DNA from: Paenibacillus athensensis
Lineage (GTDB): Bacteria; Bacillota; Bacilli; Paenibacillales; NBRC-103111
Assembly (NCBI RefSeq): GCF_004514475.2
Contig: NZ_MYFO02000005.1
Location: 422,774 to 486,773, forward strand
Reading direction: 5' to 3'
Length of the DNA stretch: 64,000 bases
Position numbers and translations under genes: made by a program. Under the pieces are notes generated by a model that saw only the letters and a list, made by a program, of their open reading frames with translations, did no database searches and had not been told where the DNA came from. Numbering within the stretch: position 1 is the first letter of the stretch; each line of letters opens with the position of its first letter. Shown here one piece after another: positions 17,732 to 27,195 of this stretch.

Positions 17732-17754
17732 CTTCTCCACTCCTCTTGTCTTTG

Positions 17755-19203
17755 TTATTTATTAAAATGAGTACGGACCATCGTGCCCCACGAGTTGTTA
17801 TTGCGCAGGAATTGGATATGCCCGTTGAGCCTCCACCAGACGCCGATTTGCCGGTAGCCTGCAAACATCAGCAGCGAGTACAGGAGCATTTTGTTCAAAT
17901 CGCCAAGCTTGGGATAGCGGCTGAAGGCCCATTCTTCAATAAACAGGGCCCCCAGACTCAGAGCGAAGCAAGAAAACAAATTGACGAGCGAAAAAATCAC
18001 GACGGTGTACCAGTCCGTCATATTCAGCAGCCAGTAGCCCAATAGGGCGAGCAGGCCGCTGAGCCGGAAATACGGATTCAGCGTTTCAAACAGGATGTTA
18101 TAGGGAAGGGTCAGCATGCCGAACACCTTGTATTTCGGACGCAGCGCCATGTAGATGCCTTCTTCAATCATGTTTTTCAGATTTCCCCGCCCCCAGCGCT
18201 TGCGCTGGCTGCTCAGAATCCGGTACGAATCCGGGGCTTGCGTCCAGCAAACGGCATCCGGGCAAAACGCGACCCGGTAGGGGATTTTATGCTCCAGACA
18301 GTAGCGGTGCAGCTTGATCACGATGTTCATATCTTCACCGGGATAACCGCCGCGATAGCCGCCGACGGCGATGACCTTCTCCTTCTGAAACACGCCGAAC
18401 GCGCCCGAGATAATAATGAGGCCGTTCGCAGCACTCCAGCCGATTCGCCCGCCGAGGAACGCTTTCGTATACTCGACGAGCTGCAGAGCGGGCAGCAGCT
18501 TGCGCGGAAAGCGCACATCCTTGACAATCCCGTCCTCCACGGTGCAGCTGTTCACGATACGCACATTGCCGCCGACGGCGACGGTTTCCTCGGGATTTTC
18601 CATATAGACCCGGGCAATTCTCGTCAAAGCGTCCTTTTCCAGCAAGGAGTCGGCATCAATCGTCGCAATTAAGGCATGGTGGGAAAGGTTAATGCCGGCG
18701 TTTAACGAATCCGCCTTGCCGCCATTTTCTTTATCCACCAAATATAGATTGGGATACTCGGAATTATAGTAAACGCCTCTGATTTTTCCGGTCTTGATGC
18801 TGCTGGAGAGCACCGGATGGATCCGCTCCAGCTTGAATTCGGCAATCATGTGCTGCAAGGTCTGGTCCTGCGAACCGTCGTTGACGACGATCACCTCATA
18901 TTCGGCATAATGGAGCGCCAGCAGCGACCTTACGTTCTCAATAATGGTCAGCTCCTCGTTATAGGCCGGTACCAGCAGCGAAACCGGCGGCAACTGGCCG
19001 GAGCCAGACAGCTTCTGAATCCGATTGTAGCGGATGCCCCGCTTGAGCGAGAAAATATGGCGGATGGAAAACCCAAAAATAAAGTAATAAAGCACGGTAA
19101 CGAGCACGACGTAAAAGATTGCGGCATAGCTGTAATAAAACAAAAACGTCCTTAACCCGTGCAAAAAGGAATCCCACGCCGTTTGATACCCGAAAACCCA
19201 CAT
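17755..19203 (-). CDS. Processive membrane glycosyltransferase family 2 (polysaccharide synthase)
   Basis: The 482-residue synthase has N-terminal helices (about 18-45), a GT2 domain with VVNDGSQDQT, IDADS (metal-binding DxD), GED at 289-291 and the processivity motif QRKRW (333-337), then several C-terminal helices (about 355-445). This architecture is that of hyaluronan, PNAG and cellulose synthases, which build and export a beta-linked polymer in one step. AGGAGG lies 11 nt before ATG. Nearby UDP-sugar genes suggest a GlcNAc- and HexNAcA- or GlcA-type product. The exact polymer is unknown. Confidence 0.93.
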   Translation of the reverse strand: MWVFGYQTAWDSFLHGLRTFLFYYSYAAIFYVVLVTVLYYFIFGFSIRHIFSLKRGIRYNRIQKLSGSGQLPPVSLLVPAYNEELTIIENVRSLLALHYAEYEVIVVNDGSQDQTLQHMIAEFKLERIHPVLSSSIKTGKIRGVYYNSEYPNLYLVDKENGGKADSLNAGINLSHHALIATIDADSLLEKDALTRIARVYMENPEETVAVGGNVRIVNSCTVEDGIVKDVRFPRKLLPALQLVEYTKAFLGGRIGWSAANGLIIISGAFGVFQKEKVIAVGGYRGGYPGEDMNIVIKLHRYCLEHKIPYRVAFCPDAVCWTQAPDSYRILSSQRKRWGRGNLKNMIEEGIYMALRPKYKVFGMLTLPYNILFETLNPYFRLSGLLALLGYWLLNMTDWYTVVIFSLVNLFSCFALSLGALFIEEWAFSRYPKLGDLNKMLLYSLLMFAGYRQIGVWWRLNGHIQFLRNNNSWGTMVRTHFNK

Positions 19204-19218
19204 GTTTACGCACCCCTC

Positions 19219-20388
19219 CTATACGACTCGATAGATACGTTTCGATTTGCGAAATAGTTTGTCATAGGTATACGTCAGTGTGTTGTATTGCATCAGCTTG
19301 TCCCAATGGTGCAGCTGCATCGACAGCTGCTTGATTTCATCATCAATGATTTGCAGGATGAACTGTCCGCGCTCCGTTCCTTGCGCCGCTGCCGCCCGCT
19401 CGCACAGCGCCGTCATGCCAAGCTCGCCCATGCGCAGCAGACCTTTGGCCGAGGCGTGTACGATCCGCTGATCGGCGTCGCCCAAAGCGGCTTTCAGCAT
19501 CTCGACATATACCGGACTCTTGAGCTCGGCCAACGCTTCGATCGTCAAGCGGCGAATGTCCAGATGCGGATGGCTCAGCAGCTTGCTCACCACATTACCG
19601 GGCAAAAGACGTGAGCTTTGCAGATACAAATCGACCGCTTTGCATTGAATATCTTCATGCCGGGAATCCAGCAACCGGAAGACCGCGGAAGCCACAGCCG
19701 GGTCGGTGTAGCCCGTGAGCCCGATCAGTCCGACCCGAACGTAAGCCGGTTGCTCGTGACCCAGATAGTCGGTGTACAACGGACCTGCATCGACATCCGA
19801 ATCGGCGATCATATCTACGATCAGCGCGTAGCCCATCTTGTCGCGCTCCAGCAGCGTCTGCACGAGCGCTTCCAGCTCCTGCCGGCTGCCGGCGCACTTG
19901 GCGGCAGCGCGGGCGACGACATACCGCGCCGAATTGAGCGGATGCTCCTTGAGCATGGCCAGTAAACCCGGCGCCGCCTCTTTCACCCGCATACAGCCCA
20001 AATGATACGCGGCATCCAGCTTGACCCGGTACATGCGGCTGTTAAAGCGCTCCAGCTGCCGCTGCACCAGCCCGAGGTCCCGGCAAAGCCGGGCCAGCTT
20101 GTGCCGCTGTTCGCCCGAGAACATTTCGATCATATCGTTCAGCTTCTCCTGCATTGCCTCCCTTTCCACCGGATTCATCGTCCAGGGCGGGACTCTGAGC
20201 GGCTCCGCCCCCTCCAGATTGGCCTGCACATACGTCAAGTAAATCTTAAACTTCGTTTGAAACCGTTCGTTCAGCTTGCTCCTGCGGATATTACGCAGCT
20301 TGACGGCATAAATGACCGCCATAAACAGCAGATTAAAAGCCACAATCACATATAACGCTTGTACGGCTGCTTGAATATGGGTGTACAC
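19219..20388 (-). CDS. HEAT-repeat membrane protein, probable synthase partner
   Basis: The 389-residue protein has one N-terminal membrane helix (about 9-28) followed by a cytoplasmic region of helical repeats (about 130-330) in HEAT/PBS style, for example HEDIQCKAVDLYLQ and HPHLDIRRLTIEALAELK. The start is GTG 20388, nine nt after TAAGGAG. It ends 16 nt before the synthase gene. HEAT arrays usually hold other proteins together, so a scaffold that ties the synthase to the receiver-like protein or precursor enzymes is a reasonable inference. No enzyme motif is seen. Confidence 0.8.
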   Translation of the reverse strand: MYTHIQAAVQALYVIVAFNLLFMAVIYAVKLRNIRRSKLNERFQTKFKIYLTYVQANLEGAEPLRVPPWTMNPVEREAMQEKLNDMIEMFSGEQRHKLARLCRDLGLVQRQLERFNSRMYRVKLDAAYHLGCMRVKEAAPGLLAMLKEHPLNSARYVVARAAAKCAGSRQELEALVQTLLERDKMGYALIVDMIADSDVDAGPLYTDYLGHEQPAYVRVGLIGLTGYTDPAVASAVFRLLDSRHEDIQCKAVDLYLQSSRLLPGNVVSKLLSHPHLDIRRLTIEALAELKSPVYVEMLKAALGDADQRIVHASAKGLLRMGELGMTALCERAAAAQGTERGQFILQIIDDEIKQLSMQLHHWDKLMQYNTLTYTYDKLFRKSKRIYRVV

Positions 20389-20407
20389 GCCTGCACGCTC
20401 CTTATCG

Positions 20408-22663
20408 TCATTTGCCCGAGGGCTCGGGGTGGGTACCAGTAACGGGGCCGCTCAGCTTGTGCAGCGCCTCTTTCATGATGTAGTAGCTTTGTTTGGGCCG
20501 TTCCACATACTCGACTTGATCCTCCCAGCCCTGCCATTCATACAGCGGCATCGCCGACACCGCCACCGGCTGCGCCGCTGTCGAGCCGCCGTCCCGGCCC
20601 ACGACTTGATCGTTCTTCACGATCCACGGCACGAAACGAACGCCCTTGACCTTGGTCACGGCAAATGAGTTCCGGCTCGGCGGATCGTAGTTGATGACGC
20701 TCAGCGAGCTGGGATCGCTGAATCCGAGCAGCATCCACGGAATGCGCAGTTCCAGCACCTGCCCTTGAACCTGCCACATCGCCTTCGAATTGTAATCGGG
20801 ACGCGTCGGATCGCTGTAGCCCCGCTCCAAAATGCCAACCTCGACATCGCCGAACGGATGATTCACCCTGGCGTCGGGATATTCCAGCAAATAGTTGACG
20901 GCCAGCTTCCAGGGCTTGAATATCCCCGAATCGTCCTGCTTCTCCTGCGGATCGATCTCCGGCAGTCCGGCATGCTCGTACAAGCGGGCATGGATATCGT
21001 AATTGGCCGCGATCGTGAGGCGTCCCTGTCCCTCCTGTTCGCCCGACAGCTCAATTAATGTCTCCAAACCTTCATCCAAGGTCATCCCATGCAGCTGAGG
21101 TCCATGCCGATTGCCGCCAGGCAGCGTATCGGCCCCGAAGTAGATGCTTTCCTGCGTCGGATCGAACGGCTCGGACAGCTTGGCCATCACGTACAGATAA
21201 CCTTCGTCATGCGTCGCCCAGATTTCCGCAAAGCCGGGAGCCTGCACATCGAGCCGTTTCTTATCGTCTCCCAGCTTGTCCCAGTCGGCAGCGTCGCCAT
21301 CGATGCGGATCGCTTCGTCCTTGCCCGGAAACATCCCCAATACTCCGAAGAAGGACTCGTTGGTCAGCGTATTGTACCAATACGCCCGGCGGTCGGCTTC
21401 GTCATAGCGCTGGGTGTTCCACGTCTTTTTGAACCATTCGTCCTGCCAGGTGAACAAAATCGCTCCCGCATAGCCGGCCCCGTGAATGTGCTGCAGCAAA
21501 TCGGCATCGATCTCTCCCTGCTGCTTCTCGCTATGGCCGCCTTGATTGCGGCCGAGCATACCCAAATGGGCTACACCGAGCGAAGCCGGCACGCCGTATT
21601 CGGTCACCATCACCGGCATGCCGGGATGGGCGGCTTTTAATTTATTCAGATAGGTCGTGTAGCTATCCGCTTGGCCCTGACTGTTGGTCATCTCCTGAAA
21701 TGACTTATCAAAAGTAAAGAAATCGGGATAGTAGGGATAAACGTGGTACGAGGCGAAATATCCCGCTTCCCAGTCAACTGCTTCAATATGCGTCGGATCG
21801 ACACTGACCATATCCTCTTCCACCAGCGGCTCGCCCGGGTGGGTCAACGGGTCCGTCGTTACCCAATTGGCGAAAGCAACGGGATGCTGCCAGCCGTATT
21901 GGATTTCCGATTGCGCCGCCGTATCGACCATCAAGGCCAGCCACTTTTCAAAAGCGTTCGCTCCCGGCTTGCTGCGGAAATGGGTTCCCGCATAGTCGGG
22001 GGTATCGGCGTGCAAATCGTTGGTTCCCTTCACCATCTTGGGGTCCCATTCCGTACCGACAAGCCAGCCCATCAGATAGGGGCCGGCATTGTACTTGTAG
22101 GTGCCCCCCGCTTTGCCCGAATGCGGCTCGGGCGTCAGCGTCGTCTTGCCGTACACCGCAGCAACCGCGTCCTTGATTTCCTGCTCGAATTTCGTCTTGA
22201 TCTTGGGATCAAAGGCGTCCTGCCCTTCGATCAACTGCTCCTCGGGGCTCCAGATGCCCTGAATATAATACAGTGGATCCTTTTGGTGCTTCATGTTGTA
22301 CTTGACCAGCGCCTCGTAAAACTCCGGCATCATGATCGTATACACGCGGATCACATTCGCCCCCATATCCTGAATCATCCCGAACCATCGCTCGTATTCA
22401 TCCTCGGAAATGGCCAATTCGCCGGGAAAATGTCCGGGGATCGTCGCCCCCATATTGATTCCTTTGGCAAAATAGGGCTGCCAGGCTTGATGGCTGTAAG
22501 TCTCCACATTCGTTCCCACGGTCCTGAACTTCACATGGATCCCGCTAGCCAGCGTCGTGCTTTCAATCCTGACAAAAAGCGGGCGCAGCCCGTAATACAA
22601 ACCACCGGCTGCAAGTACTGCCACAAGCCCCATCGTTAACAACCGTTTGCGCCACTTGTGCAT
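20408..22663 (-). CDS. Membrane-anchored glycosidase-like protein with C-terminal CBM9/DOMON-like region
   Basis: First gene of the long operon; 751 residues from ATG 22663, chosen because AAGGTG lies 6 nt upstream and overlaps the alternative GTG at 22672. An N-terminal anchor (about 8-28) leads to a clan A-like barrel (about 50-430) with FAKGINMGAT, VIRVYTIM, LVGTEWDP and VMVTEYGVP. The two Glu residues in the last two motifs are candidate acid/base and nucleophile. The C-terminal part (about 460-700) begins AIRIDGDAADWDKL, like family 9 binding or DOMON domains. It may edit or release the polymer at the membrane surface; substrate unknown. Confidence 0.78.
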   Translation of the reverse strand: MHKWRKRLLTMGLVAVLAAGGLYYGLRPLFVRIESTTLASGIHVKFRTVGTNVETYSHQAWQPYFAKGINMGATIPGHFPGELAISEDEYERWFGMIQDMGANVIRVYTIMMPEFYEALVKYNMKHQKDPLYYIQGIWSPEEQLIEGQDAFDPKIKTKFEQEIKDAVAAVYGKTTLTPEPHSGKAGGTYKYNAGPYLMGWLVGTEWDPKMVKGTNDLHADTPDYAGTHFRSKPGANAFEKWLALMVDTAAQSEIQYGWQHPVAFANWVTTDPLTHPGEPLVEEDMVSVDPTHIEAVDWEAGYFASYHVYPYYPDFFTFDKSFQEMTNSQGQADSYTTYLNKLKAAHPGMPVMVTEYGVPASLGVAHLGMLGRNQGGHSEKQQGEIDADLLQHIHGAGYAGAILFTWQDEWFKKTWNTQRYDEADRRAYWYNTLTNESFFGVLGMFPGKDEAIRIDGDAADWDKLGDDKKRLDVQAPGFAEIWATHDEGYLYVMAKLSEPFDPTQESIYFGADTLPGGNRHGPQLHGMTLDEGLETLIELSGEQEGQGRLTIAANYDIHARLYEHAGLPEIDPQEKQDDSGIFKPWKLAVNYLLEYPDARVNHPFGDVEVGILERGYSDPTRPDYNSKAMWQVQGQVLELRIPWMLLGFSDPSSLSVINYDPPSRNSFAVTKVKGVRFVPWIVKNDQVVGRDGGSTAAQPVAVSAMPLYEWQGWEDQVEYVERPKQSYYIMKEALHKLSGPVTGTHPEPSGK

Positions 22664-22858
22664 CGTCTTCACCTTCGATAGTTTTTCTGTTTGGTAGACC
22701 GTCTGTTGCCATGTTACGACATGCGGGGAGGGTTTGTCTGTTTTCTAAGTATTAAACATTATGATCCTTTCGAAAACATTGTGTCCCTTGTTTAACATTT
22801 GTTATCAAAGCTTGAACAGACTGTGAGCAAACGATGAAAAGGCTCTAATCTTTCGTTA

Positions 22859-22888
22859 TTGATATGCCGGTTAATAACTTGGTATAGA
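22859..22888 (+). promoter_or_regulatory. Sigma-A promoter of the GH16 gene
   Basis: TTGATA (22859-22864), an 18-nt spacer and TATAGA (22883-22888) lie about 70 nt before ATG 22957. No cre match was found in the divergent gap 22664-22956, and no convincing promoter was found there for the minus-strand operon. Confidence 0.6.
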
Positions 22889-22956
22889 GTTCATAGCCCG
22901 CGCTCGCTAGTATGAAGAGGTACCGACAAATTACCATTTTAAAGGAGGAAGTTAGT

Positions 22957-23682
22957 ATGAAAAAAAGCAAGCTCTGGCTCATCGGGTTAACGGCAATTCT
23001 CAGTGTGGTGCTGATTCTTTCATCGGCATCGGCAGCAACCGTATTTTCGGAACCGCTTACTTATTTCAACGGGGCAACGTGGCAAAAAGCGGACGGCTAC
23101 TCCAACGGAAGCATGTTCAATTGTACCTGGAGAGCCAACAACGTCAGCTTCACCAGCGGCGGCCAGCTGCGCTTGGGCTTGACCAGCTCGGCCTACAACG
23201 TATTTGATTGCGCCGAATACCGCACCGTCAACAAGTACAGCTACGGCAAATACGAGGTCAATATGAAGCCGGCCAAAAACATCGGGATCGTCTCTTCGTT
23301 CTTCACCTACACCGGCCCGTCCGACGGTCAGCCTTGGGATGAAATCGACATCGAATTCCTCGGCAAAAACACGAACCAGGTCCAGTTCAACTACTACGTA
23401 AACGGCGTCGGGGGACACGAAAAGGTCATCGACCTCGGGTTCGACGCTTCGCAGGGCTATCACACCTATGCCTTCGACTGGCAGCCGACATATATCAAAT
23501 GGTACGTGGACGGCGTCCTCAAGCACACCGTTACCGGCAACAGCTCGACGCTGCCTTCACACGCCAGCAAAATTATGATGAACATCTGGAACGGCAAAGG
23601 CGTTGACAGTTGGCTGGGCTCCTACAACGGTGCGAACCCGCTTTACGCCTATTACGATTGGATCAAATATACAAGCAACTAA
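22957..23682 (+). CDS. Secreted GH16 beta-1,3-1,4-glucanase (licheninase)
   Basis: The 241-residue enzyme starts at ATG 22957, eight nt after AAAGGAGG; an upstream frame to 22912 lacks a ribosome site. The signal peptide is about 1-27 (ending SASAAT). The GH16 core has WDEIDIEFLGK, with Glu129 nucleophile, Asp131 and Glu133 acid/base. The motif and the length of about 214 mature residues match Bacillus and Paenibacillus lichenases (bglS/licB type). It cleaves mixed-linkage beta-glucan outside the cell. It belongs by theme to the beta-glucan locus that follows. Confidence 0.95.
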   Translation: MKKSKLWLIGLTAILSVVLILSSASAATVFSEPLTYFNGATWQKADGYSNGSMFNCTWRANNVSFTSGGQLRLGLTSSAYNVFDCAEYRTVNKYSYGKYEVNMKPAKNIGIVSSFFTYTGPSDGQPWDEIDIEFLGKNTNQVQFNYYVNGVGGHEKVIDLGFDASQGYHTYAFDWQPTYIKWYVDGVLKHTVTGNSSTLPSHASKIMMNIWNGKGVDSWLGSYNGANPLYAYYDWIKYTSN

Positions 23683-23711
23683 GCCACCTTCAGCCCACCT
23701 TTGCTCCACAT

Positions 23712-23745
23712 CAAAATGAGACCGCTTTCGCGGCCTCATTTTGTC
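23712..23745. terminator. Bidirectional terminator between the GH16 and solute-binding genes
   Basis: CAAAATGAG (23712-23720) pairs with CTCATTTTG (23735-23743), extended by CCGC/GCGG around a TTTC loop. The T- and A-rich ends suit both strands. Confidence 0.85.
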
Positions 23746-25345
23746 ATTTGTTTTCCGCCGCAGCCCGCGACGCATACCACTCGTTGGCTTCGTGCGTGAT
23801 CTGCACGCCGCCGTACCGCAGCCAATCGCTGACGAAATCGTCGAACCGGGCGGGGTTGTCGGCAAACAGTTGGCTGCGCATGCTCTCCAGCTCCAGACTG
23901 CGCAGCAGCTCGCCTTGCGCCTTCATCGTCGGCCCCAACGGTCCGCGGAACTCATCCGGCCGCGAAGCCGCTTGCTGGGACAATAGCACACGGGCGACAG
24001 CGTCGGGAATGGTTGCAAGCATCTTCGACGGAATCCGTGCGCCGTCGTAGGTCAGCGTATAAGAGGCTACGCGCACCAGACCGCCCGGAATCTGCGCCGG
24101 GTCCGTGGTCGGGCCCATCTCCGTCTCGGCCCAGTCGTAGTCCTTGGCCAGCCCGTTGGCAAATTCGCCTTGAGAAGTCGCATAGTAGTCGAACAAATAG
24201 TTCTGATAGGTGAAAAAAATATCCGGCCGCTTCATGTTCTTGTTAATCAGAATCGCCCCGTTCACCGGGATCGTGCCCCTGCGCTGCACGCTGCCCTGCG
24301 GGCCGGCCGGCAGCGGGATCGGACGCACGACCGCGCCCGGATTAGCGGCCGTCAGCTCGCCCAGCGGCCAGCCGTACATCCAGACAGGCCCGGCGACGAT
24401 GCCCGCCTTGCCGGCAACGAACAGCTCGGCAGCCTTCGTCTCGTCGTACCATTCGCTGGCGCGCGAGATGTAGCCTTCGTCGATCCAGCGGCGCATCAGC
24501 TTCAGCGCCTCGCCCGCTCCCGGCTGCACCGAGCCATAGGCCAGCTTGCCGTCCGCTTCCTTGTTCCACTGCATCGGCACGGTGCCAAATGCGCCGAAAA
24601 TCCAGCTGGAGTCGCCCATCCACGTGCTCGTGCCGTTGCGCAGCCCAATCGACAAGCCGAACGTGTCGTCAAGGCCGTTGCCGTCCGGGTCGTCGCGCGT
24701 GAACGCAGCCAGCACCGTCTCCAGCTCCTGCATCGTGCGCGGGATCTGCAGCTTCAGCTTGTCCAGCCAGTCCTGGCGCACCCACAGCACCGGATCGGTA
24801 ATGTATTGATAATCGAGAATCGGAATCGCCATCTTGCGACCGCCGCGGATATAGGAATCCCAGGCTTCAGGGTCCTCCTGCATCGCCTGCTTCCACGTCT
24901 GCGACGCGTATTGCTCGAACAGGCTACCGGCCTCGCGGAACTGGCCCGAATCGATCAGCTCCTGGGTAACGGCGCGGTCGCGCGTCGTCACAATATCGGG
25001 CAAATTGCCCTTGGCCGCCTCCAGCCGGAGCTTGTTGTCATAGCCGCCGTTCGCTTTGGGAGCCGTCCAGGCGTACCGGATGCGAATGCCGAGCCGTTCC
25101 TCAGCCCAGCGGATATGAACGTTATGCTCCAGATTCTCGCCGTATTTGAATTGCAGATCGGGATTGATTGAACCGACGGTAGTTAGGGTGACGGGCGGAG
25201 AATAGCGGCCTGTTGCGGTATCGAAATGTACAGCATCCTCCGGGGCCGACCCGGTCTTGCTGCCTCCTTCCGGCCCTGCGTTTCCGCAGCCGGATGCCAG
25301 CGTCAGCAAGCCTGCCGCCAGCAGCATAAATGGAATCCGTTTCAT
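23744..25345 (-). CDS. Extracellular solute-binding lipoprotein, LipO/YtcQ type
   Basis: The 533-residue protein has a lipobox (LTLASGC, Cys20) and the larger size class of Paenibacillus solute-binding proteins that work with YesM/YesN systems. Segments such as TTRDRAVTQELIDSGQFREA and a DDPDGNGLDDTFGLS calcium-like loop are typical of that class. No permease follows it. It is divergent from the sensor kinase with a 113-nt gap, so it may present oligosaccharides to the malFG-like permeases nearby or to the kinase. Probable ligands are beta-glucan oligomers, by context only. Confidence 0.88.
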   Translation of the reverse strand: MKRIPFMLLAAGLLTLASGCGNAGPEGGSKTGSAPEDAVHFDTATGRYSPPVTLTTVGSINPDLQFKYGENLEHNVHIRWAEERLGIRIRYAWTAPKANGGYDNKLRLEAAKGNLPDIVTTRDRAVTQELIDSGQFREAGSLFEQYASQTWKQAMQEDPEAWDSYIRGGRKMAIPILDYQYITDPVLWVRQDWLDKLKLQIPRTMQELETVLAAFTRDDPDGNGLDDTFGLSIGLRNGTSTWMGDSSWIFGAFGTVPMQWNKEADGKLAYGSVQPGAGEALKLMRRWIDEGYISRASEWYDETKAAELFVAGKAGIVAGPVWMYGWPLGELTAANPGAVVRPIPLPAGPQGSVQRRGTIPVNGAILINKNMKRPDIFFTYQNYLFDYYATSQGEFANGLAKDYDWAETEMGPTTDPAQIPGGLVRVASYTLTYDGARIPSKMLATIPDAVARVLLSQQAASRPDEFRGPLGPTMKAQGELLRSLELESMRSQLFADNPARFDDFVSDWLRYGGVQITHEANEWYASRAAAENK

Positions 25346-25409
25346 CTGCAGCCCTGCCTTTCCGGGCGATTTTCATTTCCTCCATTTTACCACGAACCGG
25401 CAGCGATTT

Positions 25410-25418
25410 TGCTATACT
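25410..25418 (+). promoter_or_regulatory. Extended -10 promoter of the YesM/YesN operon
   Basis: TG-C-TATACT (TG at 25410-25411, TATACT at 25413-25418) lies about 40 nt before the TTG start at 25459. No good -35 is visible, which fits extended -10 recognition. Confidence 0.5.
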
Positions 25419-25458
25419 GAGAAGAAACAGCCGCCCGTACCGGCAAGGAGGATGACGT

Positions 25459-27192
25459 TTGAAAATCCGCACCAATTTATTTATCAAAATCATGCTTGTA
25501 CTCAGCTCGATGATCGCCGCCACGCTGATTTTCTACGGCATCTCCTTTCAGAAAAACGTCGCGGTCATCACCGGCCAGATTACTTCGTCGGAGCTGAATC
25601 ATCTGGATTTCTTCACCCGGCAAATGGAAAGCAACATCAATCAGCTGGCCGGCAACGCGTATACGCTGCAGCACGATCCGACGATCCGCAGCTATGTGCA
25701 GATGAAGGAGCTCGGCCGGCTGGTCGATCCGAACAAAATCACGCTGACCGCGTTGGAGAAGCTCGCGCTGCAGACCAGCTCCAGCACCTGGAGCAGCCGG
25801 ATTACCGTCTTCAACGTCCATACGCGCGAAGCGATGTCCTCCGACTCCACCGTTTCGTTCCAGTCGGGCCTGCTGCAAAAGCCGCTGCCCCAAGGCTGGA
25901 CCTATGAAGCGCCCGAGACCGCAAACGGCGAGGGCAGCTTTCACTTGCTGCTGGCCGACCCTGTGGATTATGCCGATACACCGGAGCGCGCCAACATGAT
26001 CATTGAGGTCAGCTTTCCCGTCTCCAATTTGCAAAAGCTGATGGCCGACTACCAGCATGAGGGCGGAACGTTTCTCTACCATGCCGGTCTGGCCCCGATC
26101 GAAAGCCAGCAAAGCGCAAGCTCCACAGTTCGCGGCATCGTATCGGGCCTGCCCGCTTCCATTGGCACCGCGCCATCGTCATTTACGGCAATCGTCGATG
26201 ACAAGCCTTATCTGGTCAGCCAGATTCCGTCTGCGACGCTGGGATGGAGCATGATGCACTACACGCCGCTGGAGCAGATTTTGTCGCCGATTCGCGCGGT
26301 CAAGCTCTATTTTATCGTCGCCTGCCTCGCCCTGCTCGCCTTTGCTTCCGTGTTCTCGCTGCTCTTGTTCCGGCAGGTGCAGCACCCGATCAGCCGTCTG
26401 CTGAGCGCCGTCAATCAGTTGAAGCACGGACGCTGGTCGACGCGCGTGCATTCCACAAGCCGCGACGAATTCTCCGTCCTCAACCGCGGATTCAATGAAA
26501 TGGCTGAACAAGTGCAGGATTTGATCGAACGGGTTTATCTGGAGGAGCTGCGCACGAAGGACGCGTACCTCAAGCAGCTGCAGGCGCAAATCAATCCGCA
26601 TTTTCTGTATAACTGTCTGTTTTTCATGAAAAGCAAAGCCAAGGTCGGCGACACCGACGCCGTTGAAGCGATGGCGCTGAATCTCGGCGAATATTACCGC
26701 TATATGACCCGGATCGACCGTTCGCTGACGACCGTCCGGCAGGAGCTGAAGCTGCTGGACAACTATTTGTCGATTCAAAATTTGCGCAAGCAGCGCATCG
26801 AATATACGGTGGACATCTCGCCTGAGCTGCTCGATATCCAGATTCCGAATCTGCTGATCCAGCCACTCGTCGAGAACAGCATCGTACACGGCATCGAGCG
26901 GAAAAATGGACTGGGCCGCATTCACATCAGCGGCCGGCCAACCGGCGACGGCTTTCTGCTGGCCGTGGAAGACAACGGTGCCGGCATGGATGCCGACGGG
27001 ATGGACAAGCTGTGCGCCAGACTCGCGCTGCCGGCGCGGGCCGAAGGCGAAGGCGGCTACGGCCTGTGGAACGTGCACCAACGGCTCAAGCATCATTACG
27101 GCGGAGCTTCCGGCCTGTCAGTTGCGCCATCCGCACTGGGCGGCATGCGCATAACGCTGGATATCCATATGAAGGATATGAAGGAGAGTTGA
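25459..27192 (+). CDS. YesM-type sensor histidine kinase
   Basis: The 577-residue kinase starts at TTG 25459, seven nt after AAGGAGG. Helices at about 8-30 and 283-305 bracket a large outside sensor domain. HAMP follows (about 305-360), then the His_kinase domain with His381 in AQINPHFLYN and an ATPase domain with LIQPLVENSIVHGI and GYGLWNVHQRL. This family senses oligosaccharides, often through a solute-binding protein, and drives AraC-type partners. Its partner gene begins 3 nt downstream. Confidence 0.94.
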   Translation: MKIRTNLFIKIMLVLSSMIAATLIFYGISFQKNVAVITGQITSSELNHLDFFTRQMESNINQLAGNAYTLQHDPTIRSYVQMKELGRLVDPNKITLTALEKLALQTSSSTWSSRITVFNVHTREAMSSDSTVSFQSGLLQKPLPQGWTYEAPETANGEGSFHLLLADPVDYADTPERANMIIEVSFPVSNLQKLMADYQHEGGTFLYHAGLAPIESQQSASSTVRGIVSGLPASIGTAPSSFTAIVDDKPYLVSQIPSATLGWSMMHYTPLEQILSPIRAVKLYFIVACLALLAFASVFSLLLFRQVQHPISRLLSAVNQLKHGRWSTRVHSTSRDEFSVLNRGFNEMAEQVQDLIERVYLEELRTKDAYLKQLQAQINPHFLYNCLFFMKSKAKVGDTDAVEAMALNLGEYYRYMTRIDRSLTTVRQELKLLDNYLSIQNLRKQRIEYTVDISPELLDIQIPNLLIQPLVENSIVHGIERKNGLGRIHISGRPTGDGFLLAVEDNGAGMDADGMDKLCARLALPARAEGEGGYGLWNVHQRLKHHYGGASGLSVAPSALGGMRITLDIHMKDMKES

Positions 27193-27195
27193 ACC

